23,703 bases of DNA from Bacteroidales bacterium (GTDB lineage: Bacteria > Bacteroidota > Bacteroidia > Bacteroidales > UBA7960), in assembly GCA_003554665.1 (NCBI GenBank), contig PWGY01000014.1:1-23703 (forward strand), given 5' to 3'. Position numbers and translations under genes: made by a program. The notes beneath the pieces were generated by a model, which saw only the letters and a list, made by a program, of their open reading frames with translations, was not told the DNA's origin and did no database searches. Of the stretch, positions 16,427 to 23,703 are shown piece by piece (positions within the stretch are counted from its first letter, which is position 1; every line of letters starts with the position of its first letter).

Positions 16427-16492
16427 TAGCGTGCAAAAACGGCTACAATCATTCTAACCCATTAAAGATTAACCAATACAAAACAAGCACTT

Positions 16493-18214
16493 ATGAAAAA
16501 CTTTAACTTTAAGCTTTTGGCTGTAGTATTGATTACAGCGGGACTCTTTGCCAGCTGTGGGCTAAACAGGATGGCAAGGAACTATGACGAAGGGATTCGC
16601 TATACCCCGGAAACCAACCCCCTGGAAAACCACGGCGGTGAGGTTGCAGCAAATATCGACGGACGGGTTGGCGAAGGCTACTTTCACCGCAATGCTGTGG
16701 TGGAAATTACCCCGGTGCTGAAATACCAGGAAACTGAAAAGGAGCTGGAAACTGTTACGCTCCGCGGAAGCAGAACAACCACTTCCGGAACCATGGTCGA
16801 CCGGGATCGGACAACCAACTTCGACATGAACAATGTGGTGGACTACGATCCCGACATGCTTAACTCTGAATTGTATGTGCGTGCCACGCTTTATCGCGAA
16901 GGGCGTGAAGACAGGGCCAGAGAACTACCCGAGAGGAAAGTTGCAGACGGCATCATCATGACGGCACAAAGGGTAAAAAAAGACCACAAAGGTTCACTGG
17001 CTCCCCATGAGTATGAGGAGGAAGTAATTATCTCCAGGTCTGCAAACATCTATTACGCTTACATGCGCCATAACCTGAACTGGCGCCTTGACCTTAACCG
17101 CGCTGATGAGGCTCAGCAAAAAATCGAAGACCTCAAGGAGTTTATTCAGAGAGGTTGGGAACTCAAAGCTGTTGACGTGGATGCATGGGCTTCTCCTGAA
17201 GGTGAAGTTGCCTTTAACATGGAGTTGTCAGAAAACCGTGCAGAAACCGGAGAAGACTACATTACCGACCTTTTTGAGGACAAAGAAGTGGAAATGCCCG
17301 AACTCAGGGTTGAAGCCCAGGGAGAAGATTTTGACGGCTTTATGGTTAAGCTGGAAGCCTCAGACCTGCCTGACAAGCAGGCGATTGCCAATGTAATCAA
17401 TTCCCAGATCGCCCCTGCAGAGCGTGAAAGAAGGATCAAGGACATGACGCTCATCTATGAGGAAATCGAAAAATTACTCGAACCCCTGCGTCGTGCTGAG
17501 ATCACTGTACACGCTTATGAACCCAAGCGGACACACGAAGAAATTTCAGGCCTTGCCCTGAGCGACCCCTCACAGCTCGATGAGAAGGAACTGCTTTTTG
17601 CTGCCACACTCACTGACAACCCGCAAACCCAGCTGTCCATTTATCGCTCAGCCCAGGAGCTTTTCCCAAGAAGCTACAAAGGCTTTAACAATGCTGCCGT
17701 GATCCTGATCGAGCAGGGTGATGAAGAACAAGCTGCTGAATACCTGGAAAAAGCCAATCAGCTAGCCCCGGGCAACGGCCACGTTCAGAACAACATGGGC
17801 ATCATTGCCGCCTGGGAGTATGACGATGAAAACGCCATGTCGATGTTTGAAGCAGCCAAGGCACAAGGCGTTGATGCTGACTACAACATCGGGGTAACCC
17901 ACATCAGAAAAGGTGATTACCAGGCCGCCCTGAATTCATTCTCCGGCTACACCTGCAAATTTAATGTAGCACTGGCCCAACTCATGGCAGGCAATGAAAC
18001 CGAGGCTGTAAGCACCCTGAACTGTGCAGAAGAATGCGCCCAGGTTGCTTACCTGAAGGCAGTGATTGCAGCCAGAAACAATGATGCAACGGCACTTTAT
18101 GACAATCTGCGCCGCTCACTTGAACTCAACCCTGACATGGCACAAATTGCCGTCAATGATCTTGAGTTCCTGGACTTCTTCGGACAGAGTGAATTCCAGG
18201 ACATTGTCCTGTAA
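16493..18214 (+). CDS. Lipoprotein with OmpA-like region and TPR-like repeats, function unknown
   Basis: The 573-residue exported protein has a lipoprotein signal peptide (1-21, GLFASC, lipid on Cys22). The N-terminal third (about 40-205) is beta-rich with no recognised family. Residues about 215-350 resemble an OmpA/MotB C-terminal domain: VDVDAWASPEGEV, then MELSENRAETGEDYI, and the closing PLRRAEITVHAYEP. An acidic/helical insertion of about 60 residues lies before the last strand. From about 370 to 560, helical pairs look like TPRs (YKGFNNAAVILIEQGDEEQA, AAEYLEKANQLAPGNGHVQ, LRRSLELNPDM). A reasonable reading is a periplasmic or outer-membrane lipoprotein that touches peptidoglycan and serves as a protein scaffold. 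It is monocistronic, with its own -7 box and a perfect hairpin terminator 29 bases after the stop. Confidence 0.88.
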   Translation: MKNFNFKLLAVVLITAGLFASCGLNRMARNYDEGIRYTPETNPLENHGGEVAANIDGRVGEGYFHRNAVVEITPVLKYQETEKELETVTLRGSRTTTSGTMVDRDRTTNFDMNNVVDYDPDMLNSELYVRATLYREGREDRARELPERKVADGIIMTAQRVKKDHKGSLAPHEYEEEVIISRSANIYYAYMRHNLNWRLDLNRADEAQQKIEDLKEFIQRGWELKAVDVDAWASPEGEVAFNMELSENRAETGEDYITDLFEDKEVEMPELRVEAQGEDFDGFMVKLEASDLPDKQAIANVINSQIAPAERERRIKDMTLIYEEIEKLLEPLRRAEITVHAYEPKRTHEEISGLALSDPSQLDEKELLFAATLTDNPQTQLSIYRSAQELFPRSYKGFNNAAVILIEQGDEEQAAEYLEKANQLAPGNGHVQNNMGIIAAWEYDDENAMSMFEAAKAQGVDADYNIGVTHIRKGDYQAALNSFSGYTCKFNVALAQLMAGNETEAVSTLNCAEECAQVAYLKAVIAARNNDATALYDNLRRSLELNPDMAQIAVNDLEFLDFFGQSEFQDIVL

Positions 18215-18243
18215 TTACGGTTCATAGCCCACAGAGAACCAAT

Positions 18244-18279
18244 AAAAAAACGCCCTGGCATCAACCAGGGCGTTTTTTT
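18244..18279. terminator. Bidirectional rho-independent terminator
   Basis: A perfect 15-bp inverted repeat, aaaaaaacgccctgg (18244-18258) and its complement (18265-18279), surrounds the 6-base loop catcaa. The A-run and T-run allow it to stop transcription of the OmpA/TPR lipoprotein gene from the left and of the deoxynucleoside kinase gene from the right, whose stop lies 4 bases away. Confidence 0.93.
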
Positions 18280-18283
18280 ATTA

Positions 18284-18922
18284 TCAAGGGAGCAATCTTA
18301 CAGAGCTCATACCCACGGGATAATCCCTGTCAATGGCGTTCAGCACCATCTCCAAATGGGAAGGATAAGCCACAAAATCTATGGCATTTACGTCAAGCAC
18401 CAGGATTCTCAACCCGGGCTGTTGTTTCAAGTAATTAAAATAGCTGTCCTGGATCTTTTCCAGGTATTCGTCAGGAATCTCCTGTTCATAGGAGCGCCCC
18501 CTGGATCGTATGTTCTGCTGCAACCTTCCGGTAGATACATACAGGTGTACCAGCAGGTCGGGCCGCGGAACATTGGCGTTCATAATGCTGAACAGTGTCA
18601 TAAACAGCTGGTACTCATCTTCACCCAGGGTCTTTCGGGCAAAGATCAGTGATTTGTTCAGGAAGTAATCGGAAATGGTAAAATCGGAAAAAAGATCCTG
18701 GTTTGACAACTCTTTTTGCAACTGCTTATACCTGTCGGCGAGAAAAGACAACTCCAGGGGAAAAGCATATTTTTCCTGATCTATATAAAATTTTTCAAGA
18801 AAAGGGTTCTCCTCAAACTGCTCAAGAATCAGCTTTCCGTTATACAGAGACGAAATTTTGGAAGCAAGGGTGGTTTTCCCGGCCCCGATATTTCCTTCGA
18901 TGGCAATGAAATTATACTGCAT
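18284..18922 (-). CDS. Deoxynucleoside kinase
   Basis: The enzyme phosphorylates deoxynucleosides at the 5' hydroxyl for dNTP salvage. The 212-residue protein belongs to the dNK family (dCK/dGK/dAK type). The P-loop GNIGAGKT is at about 10-17. LEQFEENPFLEKFY carries the catalytic Glu. Downstream, RSRGRSYEQEIPDEYLEKIQ contains the lid arginines, and ILVLDVNAIDF follows near the end. Substrate preference (dA, dG, dC) cannot be told from the sequence. It lies 16 bases after the folK stop on the same strand, probably in one transcript, and ends at the hairpin terminator. Confidence 0.93.
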   Translation of the reverse strand: MQYNFIAIEGNIGAGKTTLASKISSLYNGKLILEQFEENPFLEKFYIDQEKYAFPLELSFLADRYKQLQKELSNQDLFSDFTISDYFLNKSLIFARKTLGEDEYQLFMTLFSIMNANVPRPDLLVHLYVSTGRLQQNIRSRGRSYEQEIPDEYLEKIQDSYFNYLKQQPGLRILVLDVNAIDFVAYPSHLEMVLNAIDRDYPVGMSSVRLLP

Positions 18923-18938
18923 TTCAATATGGATTTAA

Positions 18939-19478
18939 TTATGGGGTTGAACCGTTATCCGCCCGACAGCTTATTCCGTTATCCGTCCGACCGCTTATTT
19001 TAGACACAACAGAGCTGTCACTGCATTTTTCGAGCAACTCAGTGACCGAAAGCTTCAACCGTGGATGTTGCAGCCCGGGATCAATCTCATGCAGGGGTAC
19101 CAGAGCAAAGCGCCGCAAGTGCAACCTTGGGTGTGGAATAGTCAGCTCCGGAGAGTCCGTTACAAGCTCGTTGTAAAACAAAATGTCAATGTCAATGATC
19201 CTGGACGTGATTTTTCCGTGCTGCCTTTCCCTGCCCAATTTCCTTTCAATGGCCTGCAAGTTGCGAAGCAGTTCCCCGGGCAACATCGGGGTTTTCGCCA
19301 TAACGGCCTGATTGATAAAATCCGGCTCACCGGGATCCATCCCCCAGGGTTTACTTTTATAGAGTGCACTCTTCCTCACAACATGTATTCCGGCCTCTTC
19401 CATCATGGATGATGCCAAAAGAAAGTTTTCCCGAACTTCCCCCAAATTGCCGCCAAGTAACAGATATACCCTGTTCAT
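18939..19478 (-). CDS. folK: HPPK: 6-hydroxymethyl-7,8-dihydropterin pyrophosphokinase
   Basis: The enzyme transfers pyrophosphate from ATP to 6-hydroxymethyl-dihydropterin in folate synthesis. The 179-residue protein shows LLLGGNLGEVRENF (about 6-19), YKSKPWG, the ATP/Mg loop SRIIDIDILFYN with the paired aspartates, and IPHPRLHLRRFALVPL. The last 18 or so residues go beyond the usual HPPK end and consist of two near-identical 8-residue units (SGRTDNGI and SCRADNGS, residues 162-177) encoded by a tandem 24-bp duplication. The catalytic core looks complete. The neighbours, divergent sppA and the downstream deoxynucleoside kinase, are common for Bacteroidota. Confidence 0.94.
   Translation of the reverse strand: MNRVYLLLGGNLGEVRENFLLASSMMEEAGIHVVRKSALYKSKPWGMDPGEPDFINQAVMAKTPMLPGELLRNLQAIERKLGRERQHGKITSRIIDIDILFYNELVTDSPELTIPHPRLHLRRFALVPLHEIDPGLQHPRLKLSVTELLEKCSDSSVVSKISGRTDNGISCRADNGSTP
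18952..18999. repeat. Tandem 24-bp repeat at the 3' end of folK
   Basis: Two adjacent 24-bp copies (18952-18975 and 18976-18999) differ at two positions; the core is ccgttatccg. The unit length keeps the frame and doubles an 8-residue block in the C-terminal tail of the folK product, just before its stop at 18939. Confidence 0.85.
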
Positions 19479-19489
19479 GCATTTTCAGT

Positions 19490-19627
19490 ATGAGTCCGGA
19501 CAAAATTGAACAAAAAAAACGGCTTATCAAAAAAAAGGTTGAGCAATCAATCTTTCAGTGCATTTATATTATTCTTATCTTTAACCTGTTAATAATTTTA
19601 TGCAAACCTTCAATTACCTTCATTTAA
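19490..19627 (+). CDS. Possible small membrane protein (45 residues)
   Basis: An ATG at 19490 opens a 45-codon frame ending TAA 19625-19627, 12 bases before sppA. The product would start MSPDKIEQKKRLIKKKVEQS, a charged basic helix, followed by one hydrophobic segment (IYIILIFNLLIIL, about residues 25-37). This gives the shape of a single-span small membrane protein. The concern is that the gap is AT-rich, where Ile/Leu/Phe/Lys codons arise by chance, and I know no homologue. It lies between the divergent folK and sppA genes, where the sppA promoter must also sit (TATCTTTA at 19576-19583 is a near match). Confidence 0.22.
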   Translation: MSPDKIEQKKRLIKKKVEQSIFQCIYIILIFNLLIILCKPSITFI

Positions 19628-19639
19628 ATTATCCGGGCC

Positions 19640-21412
19640 ATGAAACAGTTCTTTAAATTTATGTTCGCCTCAATGCTGGGATTTTTTCTGACATTTGTGA
19701 TCATCCTGTTTTTGATGATCGGGGTCATTGCTTCCATCGCCACCTTTTCTTCCAAAGATGATGCACCGGTTCAGTCCGGATCAGTATTGCGCTTATCACT
19801 AAGCTCAGAGCTTTCAGACAGGGAAGGCCAGAATCCCTTTGAAGCCTTCGATTTTATGAGCATGTCTTTCAGAAGATCCACCGGACTCAATGAGCTGCTC
19901 GACAATATTGAAAAAGCAAAAGAAGATGATAATATCGAGGGGATTTTTCTGGACCTTACCATTGTACCTTCAGGGTGGAGCAGCATTCTGGAAGTACGAA
20001 ATGCCCTCAAAGATTTCCGTGGATCCGGCAAGTTCGTCATCACCTACGGAGAAGCATACATGCAGTCGGCCTACTACCTGGGTTCGGTCGCTGACGAAAT
20101 GTACCTGCATCCCGAAGGTGCCATTGATTTCAGGGGCATCAATTCTGAACTCGTTTTTTTGAAGAACATGCTTGACAAGCTTGGCATTGATCCGCAGCTG
20201 GTCCGGCATGGTGAGTACAAAAGTGCAGGAGAGCCATTCTTCCGGGAAGACATGAGTCCTGAAAACAGGGAGCAGATCGAATCCTATGTCGGTTCCATTT
20301 GGAACAATATAACAGGTGACATCGCGGAGTCACGGGGGCTGACAATCAACCACCTGAATGATGTGGCTGACGGCCTGCTGACCAGAAATGCCGAAATGGC
20401 CCTGGAAAACGATATGATAGACGGAATTGCCTATCGGGATGAGATTCTTGACCTGTTAAGGGAAAGAGCGGGGCTGGATGAGGATAAGGAAGTGAACCTG
20501 GTATCACTGAGCCGCTACAAACGCGCTCCAAAACCCAAACACATGATCACCCCCCGCAGCAAGGATCGAATTGCCGTGGTATACGCAAGCGGAGGGATTA
20601 TTGACGGCAGAGGGGGAGAAACCAGCATCGGATCGATCGATATGTCTGCCGCCATCCGGGAAGCCCGGAAAGATGAATCGGTGAAAGCGATTGTGTTTCG
20701 GATCAACTCCCCGGGTGGAAGCGCTCTTGCCTCAGATGTCATTTTGCGGGAGGTCAAGCTGGCAGCTGAAGAAAAGCCGGTGATTGCCTCCATGGGAAAT
20801 GTGGCAGCCTCAGGCGGGTATTACATCGCCTGTGCAGCGGATGAGATCATTGCCCACCCCAACACCATCACCGGATCAATCGGGGTGTTCGGCATGATTC
20901 CGAACATGCAGGAGTTTTTCAATGAAAAGATCGGACTCACATTTGACAACGTAAAAACCAATGAGTTTGCCGATATGGGCTCCCTTACAAGACCCATGCG
21001 ACCCGCGGAAAGGCAAATCATCCAGGAAATGATCGGGGAAGTGTATGATACTTTCATCGGTCATGTGGCAGAGGGTCGCAACATGCCGGAATCTGTGGTT
21101 GATGAACTGGGTCGCGGCCGTGTCTGGAGCGGCGCAGAAGCCAGACAACACGGGCTGATCGATGAATTCGGCGGATTGCGCTTTGCCATTGAAAGGGCTG
21201 CCTCCATGGCCGAACTTGAAGACTACCACATTGTGGAGTACCCCAAGCGAAAAGATTTCCTGACCCGGATCATGGAAGATTTCGGCGGAATTGAGGAGCG
21301 CATTATCCAGCGCAGGCTGGGAGACAACTACCGGTATTATAAGCAGATCAATGACGCCAGCCAAATGACCGGAATCCTGACCAGGATGCCTTACGACATT
21401 TACCTGGACTGA
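19640..21412 (+). CDS. sppA: Signal peptide peptidase SppA, long (67K) form
   Basis: This inner-membrane serine protease degrades cleaved signal peptides. The 590-residue protein has one N-terminal membrane anchor (about 11-35) and the two tandem S49 domains of the long form. Lys194 in the HGEYKSAGEPF segment of the N-terminal domain is the likely general base. Ser391 in GNVAASGGYY of the C-terminal domain is the likely nucleophile, as in the Lys/Ser dyad of E. coli SppA. INSPGGSALASD and HPNTITGSIGVFG are further family motifs. The ATG at 19640 directly precedes the anchor. It is divergent from folK, and its stop is 9 bases from the stop of the convergent alkaline phosphatase gene. Confidence 0.96.
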   Translation: MKQFFKFMFASMLGFFLTFVIILFLMIGVIASIATFSSKDDAPVQSGSVLRLSLSSELSDREGQNPFEAFDFMSMSFRRSTGLNELLDNIEKAKEDDNIEGIFLDLTIVPSGWSSILEVRNALKDFRGSGKFVITYGEAYMQSAYYLGSVADEMYLHPEGAIDFRGINSELVFLKNMLDKLGIDPQLVRHGEYKSAGEPFFREDMSPENREQIESYVGSIWNNITGDIAESRGLTINHLNDVADGLLTRNAEMALENDMIDGIAYRDEILDLLRERAGLDEDKEVNLVSLSRYKRAPKPKHMITPRSKDRIAVVYASGGIIDGRGGETSIGSIDMSAAIREARKDESVKAIVFRINSPGGSALASDVILREVKLAAEEKPVIASMGNVAASGGYYIACAADEIIAHPNTITGSIGVFGMIPNMQEFFNEKIGLTFDNVKTNEFADMGSLTRPMRPAERQIIQEMIGEVYDTFIGHVAEGRNMPESVVDELGRGRVWSGAEARQHGLIDEFGGLRFAIERAASMAELEDYHIVEYPKRKDFLTRIMEDFGGIEERIIQRRLGDNYRYYKQINDASQMTGILTRMPYDIYLD

Positions 21413-21421
21413 GTATGAAGG

Positions 21422-22870
21422 TTATTCATTAAGCCGGTGCAACTCTATTTCCGGCCTTCCCCACATCAGGAAGATCGCATTGGCGATATCGGTATTTTGC
21501 AGAAAAGGGCCCCTAACGGGGTCTTTTTCATTGGCAAAAGAGGCAAAAAGCTCTGTACCGGGGCCTTTGGCATAGAAAGGCACAAGCATATTGGTGTGGC
21601 TGCCGGAATTCCATTGAACCTCCGGCAAGTTGCCCTGCCCGTTGTTTACAACCGGGTCATTGACCGGTTCCGGATGGTTCGGCCCGGTCAGGTAACCGGT
21701 TTCATGGTCGCTGGTCACAATGATCAGGGTCTCATCCCAGCTGCTGTTTTCCTCTACCCATTCCACAGCAGCTTCAACGGAGTGATTGAAGTCCGTCATC
21801 TCCTCAATCAGACGGCCCAGGTGATTGTCATGCCCGGCCCAGTCAATTGCTCCGCCCTCTACCATCAGAAAAAAGCCTTCATCATTCTGGTTCAGGACAT
21901 TGATGGAAGCCCTTGTCATCTCTTCCAGGGTTGGTACATTTTCATTGAACGGTTGCGCAAAAGGCATCTCTTCTTCCTCTCCTGAACGCCCATAATTCAG
22001 GGCTGAATAAACCTTTGGAACACCAAGCACACGTTTAGGGGCAGGGGCTGATCCGGAGGCCAGGTCCTGAAAATCTTCCCTGTTTTCAATCAAGGTCCAG
22101 GGGTCACGCTGACCATCCCCGTCCACATCCTGTGCGTAAAGCTGTTGTGTATCATTGGAAAATACGGTGTGCCCTTCATTGGCTGCAAGCTGCTCCCAGA
22201 TCTCATCACTGCCGATGTAACGGGACGACATCTCTTCCGGCCGGCCGTCATTGTTGTAATGGGGATGACCTGCCCCCATCAGCACATCCAACCGTGAGTG
22301 GAAAAGCATGTACTTCCCGATCTCCTCATAGTTATGTCTCGCTTCATTATGTGCCACAAACCCTGCCGGAGTGGCATGACTCAGTGGCACACTGACAGCG
22401 ATACCCTTGGATTTCCCAAGAGCCTTTGCAGCCTGACTGATATGGGTCAAAGTATCTCCGTACAAACCGATGCCAATGGATCCGCCAAATGTCTTCATGC
22501 CTGTAGACAGCGCTGTAGCTGCGGCTCCGCTATCAGTGTAGTCTGACGAAAGATATGCATCAGCTTCCCAGGCAGTGCGTGGTGCATAACCGTTCATAAA
22601 AATTGTATCACCGTTTCGGATGTTGGCAGCCATATAGGTTGCCTGAGCCAGATGCAGCCATTCATCCTGCTCGTATACCTGGGCATTTGCTTCCCCATAC
22701 TGATAGTAATTGGTGGCCAGTACATGATTATATCCCATTCCGTCACCCACAAACAAAATGATGTTTTTGGGGTTGGGAAGAGCGTCTTCTTTCAGATCGG
22801 CCTGACAAGACATCAGAACGCCTGTTGAGATCAATAACAAAATATAAGACAAAACTCTGGTCTTTTTCAT
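21422..22870 (-). CDS. Alkaline phosphatase, lipoprotein form
   Basis: The enzyme hydrolyses phosphate monoesters outside the inner membrane. The 482-residue protein belongs to the PhoA family (PF00245 type). A signal peptide ends LMSC, so it is lipid anchored at Cys22. FVGDGMG carries the metal Asp43. YTDSGAAATALSTG has the nucleophile Ser114, where E. coli PhoA has DSAAS. VEGGAIDWAGHDN and TSDHETGY supply the other metal ligands, and SGSHTNMLVPFYAKGP supplies the last His. The catalytic set appears complete. The E. coli Arg166 equivalent was not located with certainty. No Pho-box can be judged. It appears monocistronic, with a promoter-like site 37 bases upstream. Confidence 0.94.
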   Translation of the reverse strand: MKKTRVLSYILLLISTGVLMSCQADLKEDALPNPKNIILFVGDGMGYNHVLATNYYQYGEANAQVYEQDEWLHLAQATYMAANIRNGDTIFMNGYAPRTAWEADAYLSSDYTDSGAAATALSTGMKTFGGSIGIGLYGDTLTHISQAAKALGKSKGIAVSVPLSHATPAGFVAHNEARHNYEEIGKYMLFHSRLDVLMGAGHPHYNNDGRPEEMSSRYIGSDEIWEQLAANEGHTVFSNDTQQLYAQDVDGDGQRDPWTLIENREDFQDLASGSAPAPKRVLGVPKVYSALNYGRSGEEEEMPFAQPFNENVPTLEEMTRASINVLNQNDEGFFLMVEGGAIDWAGHDNHLGRLIEEMTDFNHSVEAAVEWVEENSSWDETLIIVTSDHETGYLTGPNHPEPVNDPVVNNGQGNLPEVQWNSGSHTNMLVPFYAKGPGTELFASFANEKDPVRGPFLQNTDIANAIFLMWGRPEIELHRLNE

Positions 22871-22906
22871 TACAAAAAAGTTTTAGATGGTGAATACAAA
22901 GCGCGA

Positions 22907-22938
22907 CAAAACTAATTATTTAAATACCAATATAACAA
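22907..22938 (-). promoter_or_regulatory. Promoter for the alkaline phosphatase gene
   Basis: On the minus strand TAGTTTTG (22914-22907) matches the -7 consensus, and a TTG (22938-22936) lies 21 bases upstream. The predicted leader is about 30 bases before the ATG at 22870. This is a motif match only. Confidence 0.45.
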
Positions 22939-23149
22939 TGCCGGGAAACAAAAGTTTGCCCATGCGCTGCCAGACCATATAATACCTGACAATAAATTTC
23001 CTGAAGGATTATAAAAATTGTCTGCCAGACTGCAAATATAGGATGTAGCTTTTAAAAACCCGACTCATTTTTGTGACAATTCAGTAAATGAATCTTTGCA
23101 GCGTAAATGCAGATACCCGGGCCAGTCAGACCGGAGGGGGTGAACGGCA

Positions 23150-23703
23150 TCAAACAATAAACCGCACCGCCGAGGCTTTAAAGGTGATCCAGACCTGCTT
23201 TCCCGGTTGCAGATCCATTTTTTCCACAGATTGCCTGCTCACTGAAACGACAAACTCCACGCCTGCCTCCACCACAACCTCCATCCCGGATCCGGCCAGA
23301 TACACCTCCCGGATAAGCCCCTGATAACTGTTCACAGCTGATGTTTCGAGGGGTGACTCAGAAATGATGATGTCTTCCTGGGGAACCATCACATGGCCCT
23401 CAGCTTCCGTGTTATCATCAAGAAACCTGATGGATAATTCTCCGCCAACAATGGCATGCCGCATCCCGGCCTGCTCATTACCTTGCTCCACCCGGCAACG
23501 GAAAAGGTTTTTAACCCCGCTGAATCTGGCCACAAACTCCGTTTCCGGATGCCGGAAAACCTCTTCCGGGGTACCGGTCTGGACCAGCCTGCCATGCTCA
23601 ATCACTGCCACCTTGTTGGCCAGTGTGGCAGCCTCCATATAATCGTGTGTAACATGGATTACCGTTTTCCCCTGCGCATGAATGCGTCGCAAAAGGGCAC
23701 GAA
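23150..23703 (-). CDS. Molybdate/tungstate-type ABC transporter ATP-binding protein, 5' end outside the window
   Basis: The frame is open to the right edge, so only the C-terminal 183 or so residues are visible; the TTG at 23692 is an internal Leu codon. The visible part begins just after the Walker B region and has the switch His in HVTHDYMEAATLANKVAVIEHG, then GTPEEVFRHPETEFVARFSG as in ModC/CysA/PotA-like importers. The C-terminal TOBE-type domain has YQGLIREVYLAGSGMEVVVE and LQPGKQVWITFKASAVRFI; this ending is closest to ModC/WtpC, so molybdate or tungstate import is the best guess. Sulfate or another oxyanion remains possible. Permease and binding-protein genes would be expected beyond 23703. 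The 279-base gap to the alkaline phosphatase gene shows no clear terminator. Confidence 0.85.
   Translation of the reverse strand, partial: RALLRRIHAQGKTVIHVTHDYMEAATLANKVAVIEHGRLVQTGTPEEVFRHPETEFVARFSGVKNLFRCRVEQGNEQAGMRHAIVGGELSIRFLDDNTEAEGHVMVPQEDIIISESPLETSAVNSYQGLIREVYLAGSGMEVVVEAGVEFVVSVSRQSVEKMDLQPGKQVWITFKASAVRFIV

Larger units (their letters stand above)
16150..16492. other. Intergenic region with two divergent promoters
   Basis: This 343-base AT-rich gap holds no credible gene; the longest in-frame ATG reading seen has about 25 codons. It contains the minus-strand promoter-like site for tRNA-Glu copy 2 (16201-16231), an imperfect hairpin in the predicted tRNA leader (16167-16194), and a -7 box for the + strand lipoprotein gene (16419-16426). 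The predicted leader of the lipoprotein mRNA is about 60 bases, and I see no recognisable riboswitch in it. Confidence 0.7.

Noticed and set aside
20876..21364. 162-residue minus-strand ORF inside sppA
   Set aside because: It is antisense to a confident gene and has no start signal or family motif.
21437..21985. 182-residue + strand ORF opposite the alkaline phosphatase gene
   Set aside because: It covers conserved active-site coding sequence in the antisense direction and has no independent support.
23088..23324. 78-residue + strand ORF at the end of the ABC ATPase gene
   Set aside because: Most of it is antisense to the TOBE-domain coding sequence, and it has no family features.
1..23703. 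CRISPR arrays, insertion sequences, integrases, toxin-antitoxin or anti-phage genes
   Set aside because: I looked for regularly spaced repeats, transposase motifs and typical defence-protein signatures and saw none. The only repeats are the short tandem units and the tRNA duplication listed.

Overview
The window is chromosomal DNA from a member of the Bacteroidota, most likely Bacteroidales or Marinilabiliales. This rests on gene content (gldE and gldD, a DUF5686 outer-membrane protein with a carboxypeptidase-like regulatory domain, a DUF7033-type polysaccharide deacetylase next to a FemAB/GNAT-like protein, the sppA-folK-deoxynucleoside kinase neighbourhood, many short lipoproteins). It is also supported by promoter-like sites of the Bacteroidota type (TAnnTTTG, several with a TTG/TTTG about 18-21 bases upstream) in front of several genes. 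Base composition is moderate. No insertion sequence, phage gene, plasmid gene or CRISPR array is visible. Almost everything looks like ordinary core genome, densely packed with short gaps.

Layout. Positions 1-660 hold the 3' part of a YebC-family gene (+). Convergent to it lies a fused double-ATPase peptide-type ABC protein (731-2521, -), with short imperfect tandem repeats running across its stop codon. A three-gene + strand unit follows (2658-4633): a lipoprotein of unknown function, an alpha/beta hydrolase, and a QueD/6-pyruvoyl-tetrahydropterin-synthase-type enzyme. A large DUF5686 outer-membrane protein (4640-7087, -) is divergent from the overlapping gldE-gldD pair (7184-9096, +). A five-gene minus-strand run then reads from 14764 down to 9103: polysaccharide deacetylase-like, FemAB/GNAT-like, upp, a solitary MacB/FtsX-type permease, and pyruvate kinase. 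The genes overlap or are separated by less than 40 bases, so they probably form one transcript.

Positions 14854-16149 (-) carry radC and then rpsT bracketed by two identical tRNA-Glu(UUC) genes. The radC-proximal tRNA has its own promoter-like site and a rho-independent terminator. Positions 16493-18214 (+) encode a free-standing lipoprotein combining an OmpA-like region with TPR-like repeats. A perfect 15-bp hairpin terminator separates it from the convergent deoxynucleoside kinase and folK (18284-19478, -). folK ends in a tandemly duplicated 24-bp tail. sppA (19640-21412, +) is preceded by a possible 45-residue membrane peptide ORF. The right end holds a lipoprotein alkaline phosphatase (21422-22870, -) and the 3' part of a molybdate/tungstate-type ABC ATPase gene (23150 to the edge, -).

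I do not see a clear-cut undescribed multi-gene system. The points most worth a second look are the OmpA/TPR lipoprotein, the tRNA-Glu/rpsT/tRNA-Glu sandwich, the gene-end tandem repeats, the possible small membrane ORF before sppA, and the mixed envelope/salvage/glycolysis operon.
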